Below, one piece after another: positions 41,407-51,062 of a DNA stretch of 64,000 bases. This DNA is from Tautonia plasticadhaerens (GTDB lineage: Bacteria > Planctomycetota > Planctomycetia > Isosphaerales > Isosphaeraceae). The first letter of the stretch is position 1. Every line of letters starts with the position of its first letter. The translations under genes and the position numbers were made by a program. The notes beneath the pieces are model-generated. The model was given only the letters and a program-made list of their open reading frames with translations, made no database searches and was not told the DNA's origin. The DNA is taken from assembly GCF_007752535.1 (NCBI RefSeq), contig NZ_CP036426.1:4340001-4404000 (forward strand), given 5' to 3'.

Positions 41407-42402
41407 ATGCGTAACCGAGAGCTGGGGAAGGGCGGGATCAAGGTCTCGGCGATCGGCCTGGGATGCTGGGGCATGTCGGGCTCGTACGGCCCGGCCGACG
41501 AGGCGGAGTCGGAGGCCACGCTGCACCGCGCCCTCGACGTGGGAGTCACCCTCATCGACACGGCGGACTCGTACGGGGAGGGTCACAACGAGTCGCTCAT
41601 CGGCCGCGTCCTCTCCCCCCGTCGGGCCGAGTTCGTCCTCGCGACCAAGACCGGCTGGGTCAAGCGACCGGGCCCGGGCGGCTCGGAGGCCGTCGGCGTC
41701 GACGGCCGACCCGAGCGGATCCGGTCGGCCTGCGAGGCGAGCCTGGCCCGGCTGAGGGCGGAGGTGATCGACCTGTACTACCTCCACCGGGTCGACCCCG
41801 AGGTGCCGGTCGAGGAGTCGATCGGCGCGATGGCAGGGCTCGTGGCCGAGGGGAAGGTCCGGGCGATCGGCCTGTCGGAGGTCTCGGAGGCTACCCTGAG
41901 GCGGGCGCACGACGTCCACCCGATCTCGGCGCTCCAGTCGGAGTACTCTCTCTGGACCCGGGAGCCGGAGGCCTCGGTCATGCCCGCCTGCCGGGAACTG
42001 GGCATCGCCTTCGTGCCATTCAGCCCGCTCGGCCGGGGGTTCCTCACCGGCGCCGTCACCGGGCGATCGCAGATCCAGCCGGGGGACTGGCGGGCCAACA
42101 ACCCGAGGTTCACCGAGGAGAATCTCGCTCGCAACCTCGCCCTGCTGGAGACGCTCGACTCCATCGCCAGGCCCCGGGGGGCCACCCCGGCGCAGGTCGC
42201 CCTCGCCTGGGTCCTCTCCCGGGGGCCGCAGCTCATCCCGATCCCCGGCATGAAACGACGTTCCCACCTGGACGAGAACCTGGAGGCCGCCGACCTCGAC
42301 CTCTCCCCCGACGAACTGTCCCTCCTCGACGCCGCTTTCCCCCCCGGTGCCGCCGCCGGGGACCGCTACACCCCCGACGTCGCCCGATGGGCCGGACGTT
42401 GA
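41407..42402 (+). CDS. Aldo/keto reductase
   Basis: A 331-residue NADPH-dependent oxidoreductase of the AKR superfamily (YajO/AKR13-like). The catalytic tetrad is Asp51 (LIDTADSYG), Tyr56, Lys81 (ATKTGW) and His127 (YYLHRVD). The cofactor end is IPIPGMKRRSHLDENLEAADLDLSPDELSLLD. A TIM-barrel, cytoplasmic. It reduces aldehydes or ketones; substrate unknown. Start ATG 41407, 25 bp after the DmpA gene. The MarR gene lies 108 bp downstream. Confidence 0.93.
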   Translation: MRNRELGKGGIKVSAIGLGCWGMSGSYGPADEAESEATLHRALDVGVTLIDTADSYGEGHNESLIGRVLSPRRAEFVLATKTGWVKRPGPGGSEAVGVDGRPERIRSACEASLARLRAEVIDLYYLHRVDPEVPVEESIGAMAGLVAEGKVRAIGLSEVSEATLRRAHDVHPISALQSEYSLWTREPEASVMPACRELGIAFVPFSPLGRGFLTGAVTGRSQIQPGDWRANNPRFTEENLARNLALLETLDSIARPRGATPAQVALAWVLSRGPQLIPIPGMKRRSHLDENLEAADLDLSPDELSLLDAAFPPGAAAGDRYTPDVARWAGR

Positions 42403-42510
42403 GCGTGGTGCTGGGGTAGGGGGCACATCGCCCCTTGCCCTTGACTCGAATGTAATCGACGCGCAAACTATTTTCGCGAAGGCAAAACGAGGGGCGGAGG
42501 ATTCGAGGGC

Positions 42511-42990
42511 ATGGCAACCCGACGGCTGAAGGACGAGCTGAAGAAGCGCCTCCCGTTCGACTCCCTGGAGCAGGAAGCCTCGCTGAACCTCGCCCGGACG
42601 GCCGACCGCCACAACATCGCCTTCGCCCGTCTGTTCCGGGAATACGGCCTGACTTCGTCGCAGTACAACGTCCTGCGGATCCTCCGGGGCGAGGGCGGGC
42701 CCTTGCCGATCCTGGAGGTCGCCGGGCGGATGGTCGCCGCCGTGCCGGGGATCACCGGCCTGGTCGACCGGTTGGAGGCCATGGGGTTGGTCTGCAGGGA
42801 TCGCTCCACCGAGGACCGCCGGGTCGTCTTCGCCTCGATCACGCCCCGGGGTACGGCCCTGCTCGGGCGCCTCGACCGGCCGGTCGCCGAGCTTCACGGG
42901 CGGCTCCTGGGCCACCTCTCCAAGGCCGACCTGGCCGAACTGATCCGCCTGCTGGAGATGGCCAGGCAGGTGGACGGAGACGCCGATTGA
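42511..42990 (+). CDS. MarR-family transcriptional regulator
   Basis: A 159-residue winged-helix dimer. Landmarks: GLTSSQYNVLRILRGEGGPLPILEVAGRM (recognition region), ITGLVDRLEAMGLVCRDRSTEDRRVVFASITPRG (wing). Upstream, TTGACT at 42441-42446 could be a -35 box but no good -10 follows at 17 bp; TTCGCGAA at 42473-42480 is an 8-bp palindrome. Downstream stands a decayed pirin gene; MarR-pirin pairs are common, so pirin was probably its original target. Confidence 0.9.
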   Translation: MATRRLKDELKKRLPFDSLEQEASLNLARTADRHNIAFARLFREYGLTSSQYNVLRILRGEGGPLPILEVAGRMVAAVPGITGLVDRLEAMGLVCRDRSTEDRRVVFASITPRGTALLGRLDRPVAELHGRLLGHLSKADLAELIRLLEMARQVDGDAD

Positions 42991-43044
42991 ACACGCGGCT
43001 CACTCTTTTCGGTAATCGTTGACGTGTCGAATTTTGACGTTCAA

Positions 43045-43061
43045 ATCGGAATTATTCCGAT
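43045..43061. promoter_or_regulatory. 17-bp inverted repeat at the pirin start, candidate MarR operator
   Basis: ATCGGAAT-T-ATTCCGAT: two perfect 8-bp arms around one base. It ends on the first two bases of the pirin ATG at 43060, where a bound repressor would block initiation. A second small repeat, TTGA-CGT-TCAA, lies just upstream. The MarR gene ends 55 bp away. Confidence 0.5.
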
Positions 43062-43520
43062 GGTTCGCGTACGCAAGCCGTCCGACCGAGGGCATTTCGA
43101 CCACGGTTGACTCGACACACACCACACGTTCTCGTTCTCGCGCTATTATGACCCGGAGTTCAGGGGCTTCCGGTCGCTCCGGGCCATCAACGAGGACGTG
43201 ATCCACCCCGGCTGGGGCTTCGGCACGCACGGGCACGAGGACATGGAGATCGTCACCCTCGTCCCGAAGGGGAACTCGCCCACCGGGACGGCCTCGGCAC
43301 CGGCAGTACGATTCGGCCGAGAGAGTTGCAGTGCATGACGGCCGGATCGGGGATCCGAACGGCCGAGGGGGCCAGGGGAGTCGAGGGGGCCGAGGTGGTG
43401 CTCACGCCCTCGGCCCCCGACGACTCCCGGCCGCCGAGTGAGATCGAGCTGGTGATCTCCCGGACCCAGGGCCGTCACGTCGCCGACATCACCCGCAGGG
43501 TCATCTCCGGCGGCGATTGA
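43060..43520 (+). pseudogene. Pirin gene remnant with stop, frameshift and deletion
   Basis: ATG 43060 starts MVRVRKPSDRGHFDHG, the canonical pirin N-terminus. TGA at 43108-43110 stands where pirins have Trp ([12 protein letters not shown]). The frame then continues [39 protein letters not shown]. Near 43,280 it shifts: the next pirin block ([21 protein letters not shown]) is in another frame and the metal-site spacing is shortened. The tail to TGA 43520 (EIELVISRTQGRHVADITRRV) is not pirin-like and may come from elsewhere. Intact pirins are ~230-290 residues iron-binding cupins, so this copy is dead. Confidence 0.8.
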
Positions 43521-43554
43521 CCATCCCCCTCGGACTCGAACCGGAGTCGCACCG

Positions 43555-44436
43555 ATGGCCGACCTCGACGGGATCATGGCCGGCAGGCGATGCCTGGTGA
43601 CGGGGGCCACCGCGGGCATCGGCGAGGTGACGGCCCGGGAACTGGCCGGGCTCGGCGCCTCGGTCGTCCTGGTCGGCCGGGATGCCGGGAAGTGCGAGGC
43701 GACGGCCGCCCGGATCCGGGATCTCACCGGGAACCCGGCCGTCGAGTCCCTGGTCGCTGACCTCTCCTCGATGGCCGAGGTCAGCCGCCTCGCCGACGCA
43801 TTCCGCCGCCGGCACGACCGGCTCGACGTGCTGGTCGCCAACGCCGGGGCCCTGTTCCTGAAGCGATCGGAGACCGTCGACGGCTTCGAGCGGACCTTCG
43901 CCCTGAACCACCTCTCCCCCTTCCTGCTGACGACCCTGCTGCTCGACCCGATCCGGGCGGCCTCGCCGTCCCGGATCGTGGTCGTCGCCTCGGATGCCCA
44001 CCGCGGGATGACGCTCGACTTCGACGACCTCCAGGCCCGGCGGGGCCGATACTGGGGGATGTTCGCCTACGGGCGGTCGAAACTCGCCAACATCCTCTTC
44101 GCCCGGGAACTGGCCCGTCGGCTCGAGGGGACCGGGGTGACGTCCAACGCGCTGCACCCCGGCTTCGTCTCCTCATCGTTCTTCTCCGGTCCCGGCCCGG
44201 CCCGATGGGCGATGCGACGGGTAGCGAGCCTGTTCGCGATCGCCCCCGAGCAGGGGGCGAAGACTTCGGTGTACCTCGCCTCGTCGCCGGAGGTCTCGGG
44301 AGTCTCGGGCCACTACTTCGCCAGATGCAAGGAGGCCACGCCTTCCCCCGCCGCTCGGGACGACGAGGCCGCCCGTCGGCTCTGGCAGGTCAGCGAAGGG
44401 CTCCTCGGAGCCTGGGCATCCGGGCCTGCTGAATAG
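43555..44436 (+). CDS. Short-chain dehydrogenase/reductase
   Basis: A 293-residue SDR enzyme of the retinol-dehydrogenase-like type. TGATAGIG at 16-23 binds NAD(P); GRD after strand 2 favours NADP. NAG at 96-98; catalytic Ser146 (VVVASDAHRG), Tyr172 and Lys176 (YGRSK). The C-terminal part (ALHPGFVSSSFF, SVYLASSPEVSGVSGHYFARCKEA) is typical of that subgroup. Start ATG 43555, 34 bp after the pirin remnant. It converges with the serine-hydrolase gene, stops 17 bp apart. Confidence 0.92.
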   Translation: MADLDGIMAGRRCLVTGATAGIGEVTARELAGLGASVVLVGRDAGKCEATAARIRDLTGNPAVESLVADLSSMAEVSRLADAFRRRHDRLDVLVANAGALFLKRSETVDGFERTFALNHLSPFLLTTLLLDPIRAASPSRIVVVASDAHRGMTLDFDDLQARRGRYWGMFAYGRSKLANILFARELARRLEGTGVTSNALHPGFVSSSFFSGPGPARWAMRRVASLFAIAPEQGAKTSVYLASSPEVSGVSGHYFARCKEATPSPAARDDEAARRLWQVSEGLLGAWASGPAE

Positions 44437-44453
44437 GATCGGAGGATCGGGGA

Positions 44454-45650
44454 TCATTCCCCTCCGCGTCCATGCAGGTCGATCATCGCCGAGCAGGCCT
44501 CGTCGCAGGCCCGGGAGGCGGCCTCGCCTCCCTGATTGGTCGCGGCGACGACGGCGAAGTCTCGCCTCGGTGCGAACCAGACGACGGCGTGGTTCATCGT
44601 GTTGCTGCCGGCGTGGGTCAAAGCGGTACCCCCTGCCCACTCCCGCTCGGCGAAGTGCCACCCGAAGCCGTAGTCCCCCTCGTCGGGCTTCTCGTGAAGT
44701 CGAGCGAAGGATTCAGCCCGAAGTATCGGGGAGCCGCCCTCTCCTTTGCCCGATCGGAGGTGGCAGGCGAGGAATCGACCCCAGTCGCCGAGCGAAGCGT
44801 GAACGGTACCCGCCGGGCCGATCAGGGCCGGGTTGTCGGCGCCGGGGCCGGGGGGGATGGGCGAACTGCGGCCGAAGAGGTCCAGGACATGGGGCCAGGG
44901 CTGGTCCGCACGCCCTCGGGTCGCCGACGGGCCGAACCCCGTCGTCCGCATCCCCAGCGGCTCGAAGAGTCGGGCCCGCATCAGGTCTTCCCAAGAGGCA
45001 TCCCCCAGCCGCTCGGCGATCGCCCCGGCGACGATGTAGTTCCGATTCGAGTAACGGAACTCCGAGCCGGGCGGAGAGGCGGGCCGCTCTGCCAGGATCC
45101 TGCCAAGATACATGGTGCGTTGCCGAGGCATCGAGTCGCCCAGGTTCCTCATCGCGTCGAGCGACAATCCCGGTGCGACCGTCTCCCCGGGGAACCCGGC
45201 CCGGTGGGCGAGGATCTGCTGGATCGTCGCCCCGCGATAGTCCGGGTGCATTCCCTGCTCCAAGTCCGGCAGGGCCTCGGCTAGGGTCGTCTCCCAGGAG
45301 AGCCTCCCCTCTTCGACGAACGTCGCCAACAAGGTTGCCGTCATCGCCTTGGTACACGAGCCCAGGTGGAAACGGTCCTCGATCGTGACCGGGTCTTCCC
45401 TGCCCACGATCCTCACCCCCACCGCACCGACCTTGACTGCCCCCTCGATCGTCATGATTGCCGAGGCCAGCGCCGGCAGTTCGTGACGCGCCCGGATCGG
45501 TTCCAGGAGGGCGACGACCTCGGGTGAGCCTGCGGGGTGGTCCTCCCGATGTGCGAGGCGGGGAAGGCCGTGCGGGCCCTCCGGCCCGGAGATCGGACCG
45601 CCGGGAGCGAGCATCAGGGGAGCCAGCAACGAGACGATCAGGGTGAACAT
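44454..45650 (-). CDS. Serine hydrolase of the beta-lactamase (class C / esterase) fold, exported
   Basis: A 398-residue protein. ATG 45650 gives a hydrophobic signal (MFTLIVSLLAPLMLAPGG); upstream in-frame Met codons would spoil it. Active-site motifs: S98-C-T-K101 (HLGSCTKAMTA), Y200-S-N202 (FRYSNRNY), and THAGSN near the C-terminus in place of the KTG box. The family includes D-aminopeptidases, esterases and carboxypeptidases; clinical beta-lactamase activity should not be assumed. Substrate unknown. Stands alone. Confidence 0.88.
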   Translation of the reverse strand: MFTLIVSLLAPLMLAPGGPISGPEGPHGLPRLAHREDHPAGSPEVVALLEPIRARHELPALASAIMTIEGAVKVGAVGVRIVGREDPVTIEDRFHLGSCTKAMTATLLATFVEEGRLSWETTLAEALPDLEQGMHPDYRGATIQQILAHRAGFPGETVAPGLSLDAMRNLGDSMPRQRTMYLGRILAERPASPPGSEFRYSNRNYIVAGAIAERLGDASWEDLMRARLFEPLGMRTTGFGPSATRGRADQPWPHVLDLFGRSSPIPPGPGADNPALIGPAGTVHASLGDWGRFLACHLRSGKGEGGSPILRAESFARLHEKPDEGDYGFGWHFAEREWAGGTALTHAGSNTMNHAVVWFAPRRDFAVVAATNQGGEAASRACDEACSAMIDLHGRGGE

Positions 45651-45718
45651 GGCATGGGGCTCGACCCGTGGCCTGGGATTCCAGACGACATGCAAATCGT
45701 AGTCGGTTTGACGTGGGA

Positions 45719-45997
45719 ATGCAGGTCCCCCACGCCCCGTCCGACGGCATCATTGACGGCGATGACCCATTTGCGACCGGGCAACCGGTCTACCGCGGCC
45801 GATCACACTTGAAAGCCCCCCCGGCCCTGATCCGGTCGCTGGTGATCATCCTCATGATCACACTCACCATCGTGAGTTTCGCCGCCTCAGCGACGATCAT
45901 CCTTGGCACTTCGCTCCATCGCGCGGGAGCCCAGCCAGCCCCCGAAGCGAGAGCCATTCATGAATTGGCCGTCCCAGCGACGAGTCCCAGGACATAA
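45719..45997 (+). CDS. Possible small membrane protein in a 530-bp spacer
   Basis: A 92-codon frame between the divergent serine-hydrolase start (45650) and the flavin reductase stop (46181). It would encode one strong membrane helix (ALIRSLVIILMITLTIVSFAASATIILGTSL) with short polar ends. Codon third positions are moderately GC-rich, as in real genes here, but there is no ribosome site and no recognised family. The remaining 180 bp to 46180 show nothing I can identify. Confidence 0.25.
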   Translation: MQVPHAPSDGIIDGDDPFATGQPVYRGRSHLKAPPALIRSLVIILMITLTIVSFAASATIILGTSLHRAGAQPAPEARAIHELAVPATSPRT

Positions 45998-46180
45998 ATC
46001 TCACCACGCTTCTGGGTGTGATAATTCTCAGTACAAACGGCTTCACTCGGGAACATGCCGGAGGCGTCCGAGGGTGAGACTCGGCTGGATATATTACGGA
46101 ACTGGGCCGTACTGGGCCGGATTCGCCTCGCCCGGGGGCTTCGCCACCGATTCCCGAGTTCGAGCCAGAACTGAGTCCAT

Positions 46181-47797
46181 TCAGTACACGTCCCTGAGGT
46201 ATCGTCCCGAGGACGCCAGGCCGTTCATGTAGTCGCGGCCCCCCTCCTCATCGAGGAGTCCACCCCGGCGGATGACGCGATGGAGGGCGGCGTCGACGTC
46301 GGCGGCCATCCGCTTCGCGTCGCCGCAAACATAGACGTAGGCCCCGTCCTCGAGCCACCGGAAGAGCTCGGCGGACGCTTCCTCCATCAGGTGCTGGACG
46401 TAGACTTTCCGATCTCCGTCGCGGCTGAAGGCGAGGTCGAGGCGGGCCAACTGGCCGACTCGGAGGGCCTCGGCCAGCTCGGCCTCGTACAGGAAATCGG
46501 TGTCGCGTCGCCGATCGCCGAAGAAGAGCCAGTTGCGACCGGTCGCGCCGGCAGCGGCTCTCTCCTGGAGGAAGGCGCGGAAGGGGGCGATGCCGGTGCC
46601 GGGGCCGATCATGACGATCGGGGTCGTCGGATCGGCCGGCAGGGCGAACCCGTGCGATTCCCGGACGAAGACGCGGACCTCGTCGCCGGGCGCGAGGCGG
46701 TCGACCAACATCGTCGAGGCGACACCCTTGCGCGGACGGCCGCCGCGGTGGGAGCAGACGCGCCCTACGGTCAGATGGACCTGCCCCGGGTGGCGTCGGA
46801 GGGAGCTGGAGATCGAGTAGAGCCGGGGAGTCATCCCAGCCAGGGCCGCGGAAAAGTCGGCCGCCCCCGGGCGAGCGGTCGGGAATTCCAGGAGCAGGTC
46901 GAGCACGTCGAGTCCGGCGATTGGCGTATCGTCGTTGAGGAGCGATCGGAGCGTCGCCGCTTCGCCGAAGTCGCTGGCTGATCCGGCCAGGGCGGCGATC
47001 AACTCCTCGGTCGGCCGGGCCAGGCAGCGATGGCGAATTAGCGCCTCCCGCAAGGAGACCTCACCGGACGGCCCGACGACCGGCTCTTCGCCCGAGAGGC
47101 GGAGCGCGGCGAGGATTTCGTCGACCAGTTCGAAGCAGTTCGTCGGGGAGACCCCCAGGGCGTCGCCGGGCCTGTAGGAGATGCCGCTGTCGCCCAGGTC
47201 GATCTCGACGTGGTGCGTCCGCTTGTCCGAGGCGGGCCCGTTGAGGTTGACGCTCCGGATCAATCGCGCGTGGTACGGGTTCTTGCGCGAATACCCGATC
47301 GGCGCCTTCGACTCGCGTCCGTTCGTCGGCGACGACGACGCGGCCGGTGCGTCCGGCCTGCCGGCATGGCCGATCCGGTTCTCCGAGGGCGATTCCTTGA
47401 GGACCGACCTGAGCGCCTTCGAAGTCGCCGCACCGCCGGGGGAGCAGAGCACCAGGCTCGTCTCTTCTCCCGAGGCGATCGCCTCGGCGTAGGTCTTGCA
47501 GAGGTAGCCGCAGGCGCCGCAATCGAGTTGGGCCATCGCGGCCATCAGGCGGAGTTCGACCGGCTTTCCCTCCGCCAACGCTCGGCGCTCGGCGATCGGG
47601 AGCGTCGGGTCGTGCCAGGGGAACTCCTCGGCCTCCGGTCGCGTCTGCGGCGGTGGGATCGCGGAGGCGGCCGTCATGACGCCGTCGGGGAGTTCGCCGG
47701 TCCCCTCGAGGCCGATCCAGCCGGCGAGGAACCCGTTGAGCCATGCCCGCTGCTCTGGGGTGAACGGGGCCGATTCGGGGACTAGGGAGATCGACAT
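46181..47797 (-). CDS. CysJ-like flavin reductase with N-terminal [4Fe-4S] domain (nitrate/nitrite assimilation)
   Basis: A 538-residue reductase. Residues 12-30 (FTPEQRAWLNGFLAG) open the chain; residues 93-118 carry Cys93, Cys96, Cys100 and Cys118, a PF04060-type [4Fe-4S] site in place of the flavodoxin domain of CysJ. The ferredoxin-NADP reductase module follows: RLYSISSS (325-332) for FAD, MIGPGTGIAPFR (396-407) for NADPH, and the closing GRYLRDVY. It should pass electrons from NADPH through FAD and the cluster to nitrite or nitrate reductase. It is the last gene of the nitrate cluster, 56 bp after nirA. True sulfite reductase function is less likely given the context. Confidence 0.85.
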   Translation of the reverse strand: MSISLVPESAPFTPEQRAWLNGFLAGWIGLEGTGELPDGVMTAASAIPPPQTRPEAEEFPWHDPTLPIAERRALAEGKPVELRLMAAMAQLDCGACGYLCKTYAEAIASGEETSLVLCSPGGAATSKALRSVLKESPSENRIGHAGRPDAPAASSSPTNGRESKAPIGYSRKNPYHARLIRSVNLNGPASDKRTHHVEIDLGDSGISYRPGDALGVSPTNCFELVDEILAALRLSGEEPVVGPSGEVSLREALIRHRCLARPTEELIAALAGSASDFGEAATLRSLLNDDTPIAGLDVLDLLLEFPTARPGAADFSAALAGMTPRLYSISSSLRRHPGQVHLTVGRVCSHRGGRPRKGVASTMLVDRLAPGDEVRVFVRESHGFALPADPTTPIVMIGPGTGIAPFRAFLQERAAAGATGRNWLFFGDRRRDTDFLYEAELAEALRVGQLARLDLAFSRDGDRKVYVQHLMEEASAELFRWLEDGAYVYVCGDAKRMAADVDAALHRVIRRGGLLDEEGGRDYMNGLASSGRYLRDVY

Positions 47798-47853
47798 CGT
47801 CGGATGCTCTCAAACCGGGAGATCGGAGTGTCCGGCGGCGGGCAGTCCGCCCC

Positions 47854-49686
47854 TCAGGCGACCGTGCATCGGGGCACCCCCGCCGCGGCGAGGAGCTCGA
47901 GGCCGTCGCTGCGTCGTGCAAAGCATGCGAAGGACTCGCCGGGGTGCGAGCGGTGCTCAAGGTAGTGGCGGAGCAGCCGCTCGACGATCGGCGGGAGGTC
48001 GTCGAACGGCACCGAGTCGAGCAGGCGTCGGCCGATGCCCCGTTCCTCTCCCCAGCCGCCGCCGATGCAGAGGTGATAGCCCTCGACCATCTCCTCGCCG
48101 ACTTCGACCTTCGTCGCCTCCAAGCCGATGTCGCCGATGTAATGCTGGGCACACGAGTGGTGGCAGCCCGTGAGATGGATGTTGATCGGCTGATCCAGGG
48201 TCACGCCGTCTTCCAGATAGCGGGCGAGGGCCATCGCATGCCCCTTGGTGTCGGCCGCGGCGTACCTGCAGCCGGCGTTCCCGGTGCACGCCACCAAACC
48301 TGCCCGGGGGGCGGAGGCGTCCCAGTCCAGCCCGATCGCCTGGATCGCGGCCTTCACCTCCGGGTGGTCCGCCTCGGCGATGTCCGAGATGAGGAGGTTC
48401 TGCCAGACGGTCAGGCGGATCGTGCCCGAGCCGAATCGCTCGGCGACCTCGGCGAGCCCGCGCATCTGGCCCGTCGTCATCCGACCGGCCGGCAGGACCA
48501 CGCCGACGTAGGATCGGCCGTCTTGCTTCTGCCGGTGGAACCCGACGTGTCCCCAGCGGTCGGCCGGCGGCGGGATCGAGCAGCATCCGAGCGGGGCCCT
48601 TCGCAACCGAGAGCCGAGCTCGGACTCGACCTCGGAGAGGAATCGGTCGAACCCCCAGTCGTCGAGCAGGTACTTGAGCCGGGCCTTCTTGCGGTCGGTG
48701 CGGTCGCCGTTCTTGATGAACACGCGGATGATCGCCGAGGCGACCGGGACGCACTCCTCCGGCAGAAGCAGGACCCCGGTCGGTCGGGCGAATTCCTCGT
48801 GGCCGGTGATGCCGCCGAGCGCGAGCCGGAGGTAGACGCCGCTCGGCGGAGAATCGGGGCGTTCGTCGACCCGGACGGCGAGGAAGCCGACGTCGTTGGT
48901 GTCCTCCAGGCTGGCGACCTTGCCGCCGCCGTCGAAGGCGATATTGAACTTGCGGGGGAGGCCGTGCAACTCGGGGTGGTTGAGGATGTGGTGGTGCAGC
49001 TCTTTCGCGAGCGGCAGGGTCTCGACCAGTTCGACGGGATCGATGCCCGAGGTCGGGCTGCTCGTGATGTTGCGCACGTTGTCGCCCCCGGCACCCCGGT
49101 TGATGACCCCGAGGTCGGCCAATCCGGTCAGGACATGGATCCCGTCCCGAGGCCCGATCTCGCGGAGCTGCAGATTTGCACGCGTTGTCACGTCCGCAAA
49201 TCCCCCACCATGTCGATCGGCCAGGTCGGCGATCCCACGGAATTGCCACGAGGGCACGACGCCGCCCGGGATGCGCAGGCGGCACATGAAGGAGTCCTGG
49301 GCGGGCGCGACGTGGAAGAGTCCGGAGAACTTGTAGAGGAACACATCCGTCCCCCTCGGGAAGGAATCCGAGGTGGCGTTCGCCCTCATCTCGTCCCAGA
49401 GGGAGAACGGATCCTTCTCGCGCTTCGCCTGCTCCTCCTTACACAATGCCTTCCCCGAGGCGAGGACGCGATCCTGGGCCTCGCGATGGACTCGGTCTGG
49501 GCGGGAGGGAGGGGCGTCGAGGGCCGTCCCGCCAACGCCGAACCCGGGCATCGCCCCCGATCGATCGTGGGCACCGCCTCCGGAGACGATCGGCAGCGAA
49601 CGGACCGCCCGGGAGACGTCGGCCCCCATGACGAAGCCCTGGAGGAAGTGCTTCTGCACGTCGGTGAAGCCGTTCGATTCGGGCAT
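47854..49686 (-). CDS. nirA: Assimilatory nitrite reductase (siroheme, NirA type)
   Basis: A 610-residue siroheme/[4Fe-4S] reductase converting nitrite to ammonium in the cytoplasm. Two ferredoxin-like half-domains precede two catalytic halves. Ligands are Cys467 and Cys473 ([11 protein letters not shown]) and Cys508 and Cys512 ([10 protein letters not shown]); the last also bridges to siroheme. [16 protein letters not shown] is the first siroheme-binding block. The N-terminus has [16 protein letters not shown], similar to the start of the downstream flavin reductase. Start ATG 49686, 27 bp after the transporter stop. Its reductant is either a ferredoxin or the downstream flavin reductase. 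Confidence 0.92.
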   Translation of the reverse strand: MPESNGFTDVQKHFLQGFVMGADVSRAVRSLPIVSGGGAHDRSGAMPGFGVGGTALDAPPSRPDRVHREAQDRVLASGKALCKEEQAKREKDPFSLWDEMRANATSDSFPRGTDVFLYKFSGLFHVAPAQDSFMCRLRIPGGVVPSWQFRGIADLADRHGGGFADVTTRANLQLREIGPRDGIHVLTGLADLGVINRGAGGDNVRNITSSPTSGIDPVELVETLPLAKELHHHILNHPELHGLPRKFNIAFDGGGKVASLEDTNDVGFLAVRVDERPDSPPSGVYLRLALGGITGHEEFARPTGVLLLPEECVPVASAIIRVFIKNGDRTDRKKARLKYLLDDWGFDRFLSEVESELGSRLRRAPLGCCSIPPPADRWGHVGFHRQKQDGRSYVGVVLPAGRMTTGQMRGLAEVAERFGSGTIRLTVWQNLLISDIAEADHPEVKAAIQAIGLDWDASAPRAGLVACTGNAGCRYAAADTKGHAMALARYLEDGVTLDQPINIHLTGCHHSCAQHYIGDIGLEATKVEVGEEMVEGYHLCIGGGWGEERGIGRRLLDSVPFDDLPPIVERLLRHYLEHRSHPGESFACFARRSDGLELLAAAGVPRCTVA

Positions 49687-49713
49687 GATTGGGACACCCT
49701 CGCGTGGTTCGGA

Positions 49714-51033
49714 TCAGGCGGCGGCGGTCGTCGCCGCACGGCGGCCGACCGCCGCCTCGAACTCGGCGGCGGCCTCGGCCTCGGCGTCCTCCGAGAAGCG
49801 GACGCCCAGCGCCAGGAACGACGAGGCGGCGACCGCCGCCCCGAGGACCATCAGCGCGGTCGACCACGGCAACGCCCCCCGGAATAGGAAGCCCGCCGCG
49901 ACCGCACCCGCGTTCCCGCCGGCGCCGACGATGCCGGCCACCGCCCCGAGCGCCTTGCGGTCGACAAACGGCACGACCGAAAAGGTCGCCCCCTCGGCCA
50001 TCTGCACGAACAGGCTGAAGACAACCAGTGCTGGGAGGGCGAACACGAGGCTCGACATCCGGGCGAACGCCATCAATGCCAGCCCCTCCAGGAAGACCGT
50101 CGTGAACAGCCAGGTCACCCTCCCCTTCAAGCCGATCCAGCCGCCGAACGCGTCGCCGAGGGCCCCGCCGAGCGTCCGGGCGAAGAGGTTCATCAGGCCG
50201 AACGACGCGGCGGCGACCCCGGCGGCCCGAAGGCCCAGGTCGAAGTCATCCACGAAATAGAGCGCGGCGATGTTATTGATCGTCAGCTCGACGCCGAAGC
50301 AGGCCCCATAGAGCACGAACAGGGCCCAGACCCGGCGATCGGACGCGGCGCGGCGGAAACCTCCGCGGGGACGTCGCCGGTGAGTCCTCTCGTCGAGGTC
50401 GCCCCGGGGCGAGTCCTGCGTGAGCAGGTAATAGGCGACGCCCATGGTCAAGCAGGTCGCGCCGGCCGCCACCATCGCCAGGCGCCAGCCCCAGAAGGTG
50501 CCGAGGCCGAGCGTACCGGCCAGCAGCGAGAAGGCGAGCGGCATCGTCAGCTGCGTCACCCCGCCTCCGAGGTTCCCCCAGCCCGCGGTCGTCGCGTTGG
50601 CCGTGCCGACGCAGTTGGGGGCGAACATCACTGACGTGTGATACTGAGTGATCACGAACGACGCCCCGATCGCCCCGATCGCCACTCGGAACGCGAGGAA
50701 CGTCGGGTAGTCGCGCGCCAGGCCGATCCCCATCACCGGCAACGCCCCGAGGACGAGCAACGCCGAGTACGTCCGCCTCGGGCCGAAGCGGTCGCAGAGG
50801 AGGCCGACCGCCAGGCGGGCGACCACCGTGATCGCCACCGACCCGATGATGCACCATCCGACCTGGGAGGCGGTGAGCGCCATCTCCTCCCGGACGATCG
50901 GCATCAGCGGCGCGATGCCGAACCAGGCGAAGAAGCAGAGGAAGAAGGCGAACCACGAGCAGTGGAACGTACGCATCGGGGGCGTCGTGAAGTCGAGCAG
51001 GTTGATTCGGGTGGCGCGGCCGTCGGCGGTCAT
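49714..51033 (-). CDS. narK: Nitrate/nitrite transporter (NarK family, MFS)
   Basis: A 439-residue twelve-helix transporter of the nitrate/nitrite porter group. Nitrate signature stretches: FHCSWFAFFLCFFAWFGIAPLMP in helix 1, and the glycine-rich ANATTAGWGNLGGGVTQL in helix 5; a second such motif (AGIVGAGGNAGAVAAGFLF) is in helix 11. Conserved Arg in FRVAIGAIGASFV. It imports nitrate for the reductases. ATG 51033 has GGAGG 8 nt upstream. Lies 29 bp after the nitrate reductase stop. Confidence 0.93.
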   Translation of the reverse strand: MTADGRATRINLLDFTTPPMRTFHCSWFAFFLCFFAWFGIAPLMPIVREEMALTASQVGWCIIGSVAITVVARLAVGLLCDRFGPRRTYSALLVLGALPVMGIGLARDYPTFLAFRVAIGAIGASFVITQYHTSVMFAPNCVGTANATTAGWGNLGGGVTQLTMPLAFSLLAGTLGLGTFWGWRLAMVAAGATCLTMGVAYYLLTQDSPRGDLDERTHRRRPRGGFRRAASDRRVWALFVLYGACFGVELTINNIAALYFVDDFDLGLRAAGVAAASFGLMNLFARTLGGALGDAFGGWIGLKGRVTWLFTTVFLEGLALMAFARMSSLVFALPALVVFSLFVQMAEGATFSVVPFVDRKALGAVAGIVGAGGNAGAVAAGFLFRGALPWSTALMVLGAAVAASSFLALGVRFSEDAEAEAAAEFEAAVGRRAATTAAA

Positions 51034-51062
51034 CGGGCCCTCCGGTCCGAGAATGGGCGGGA

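Noticed and set aside
47925-47940. CGAAGGACTCG, an 11-bp match to the 3' part of tRNA-Lys, considered as an attachment-site copy
   Set aside because: It lies inside the nirA coding region, on the core side of the tRNA, and is too short to be an attachment repeat.
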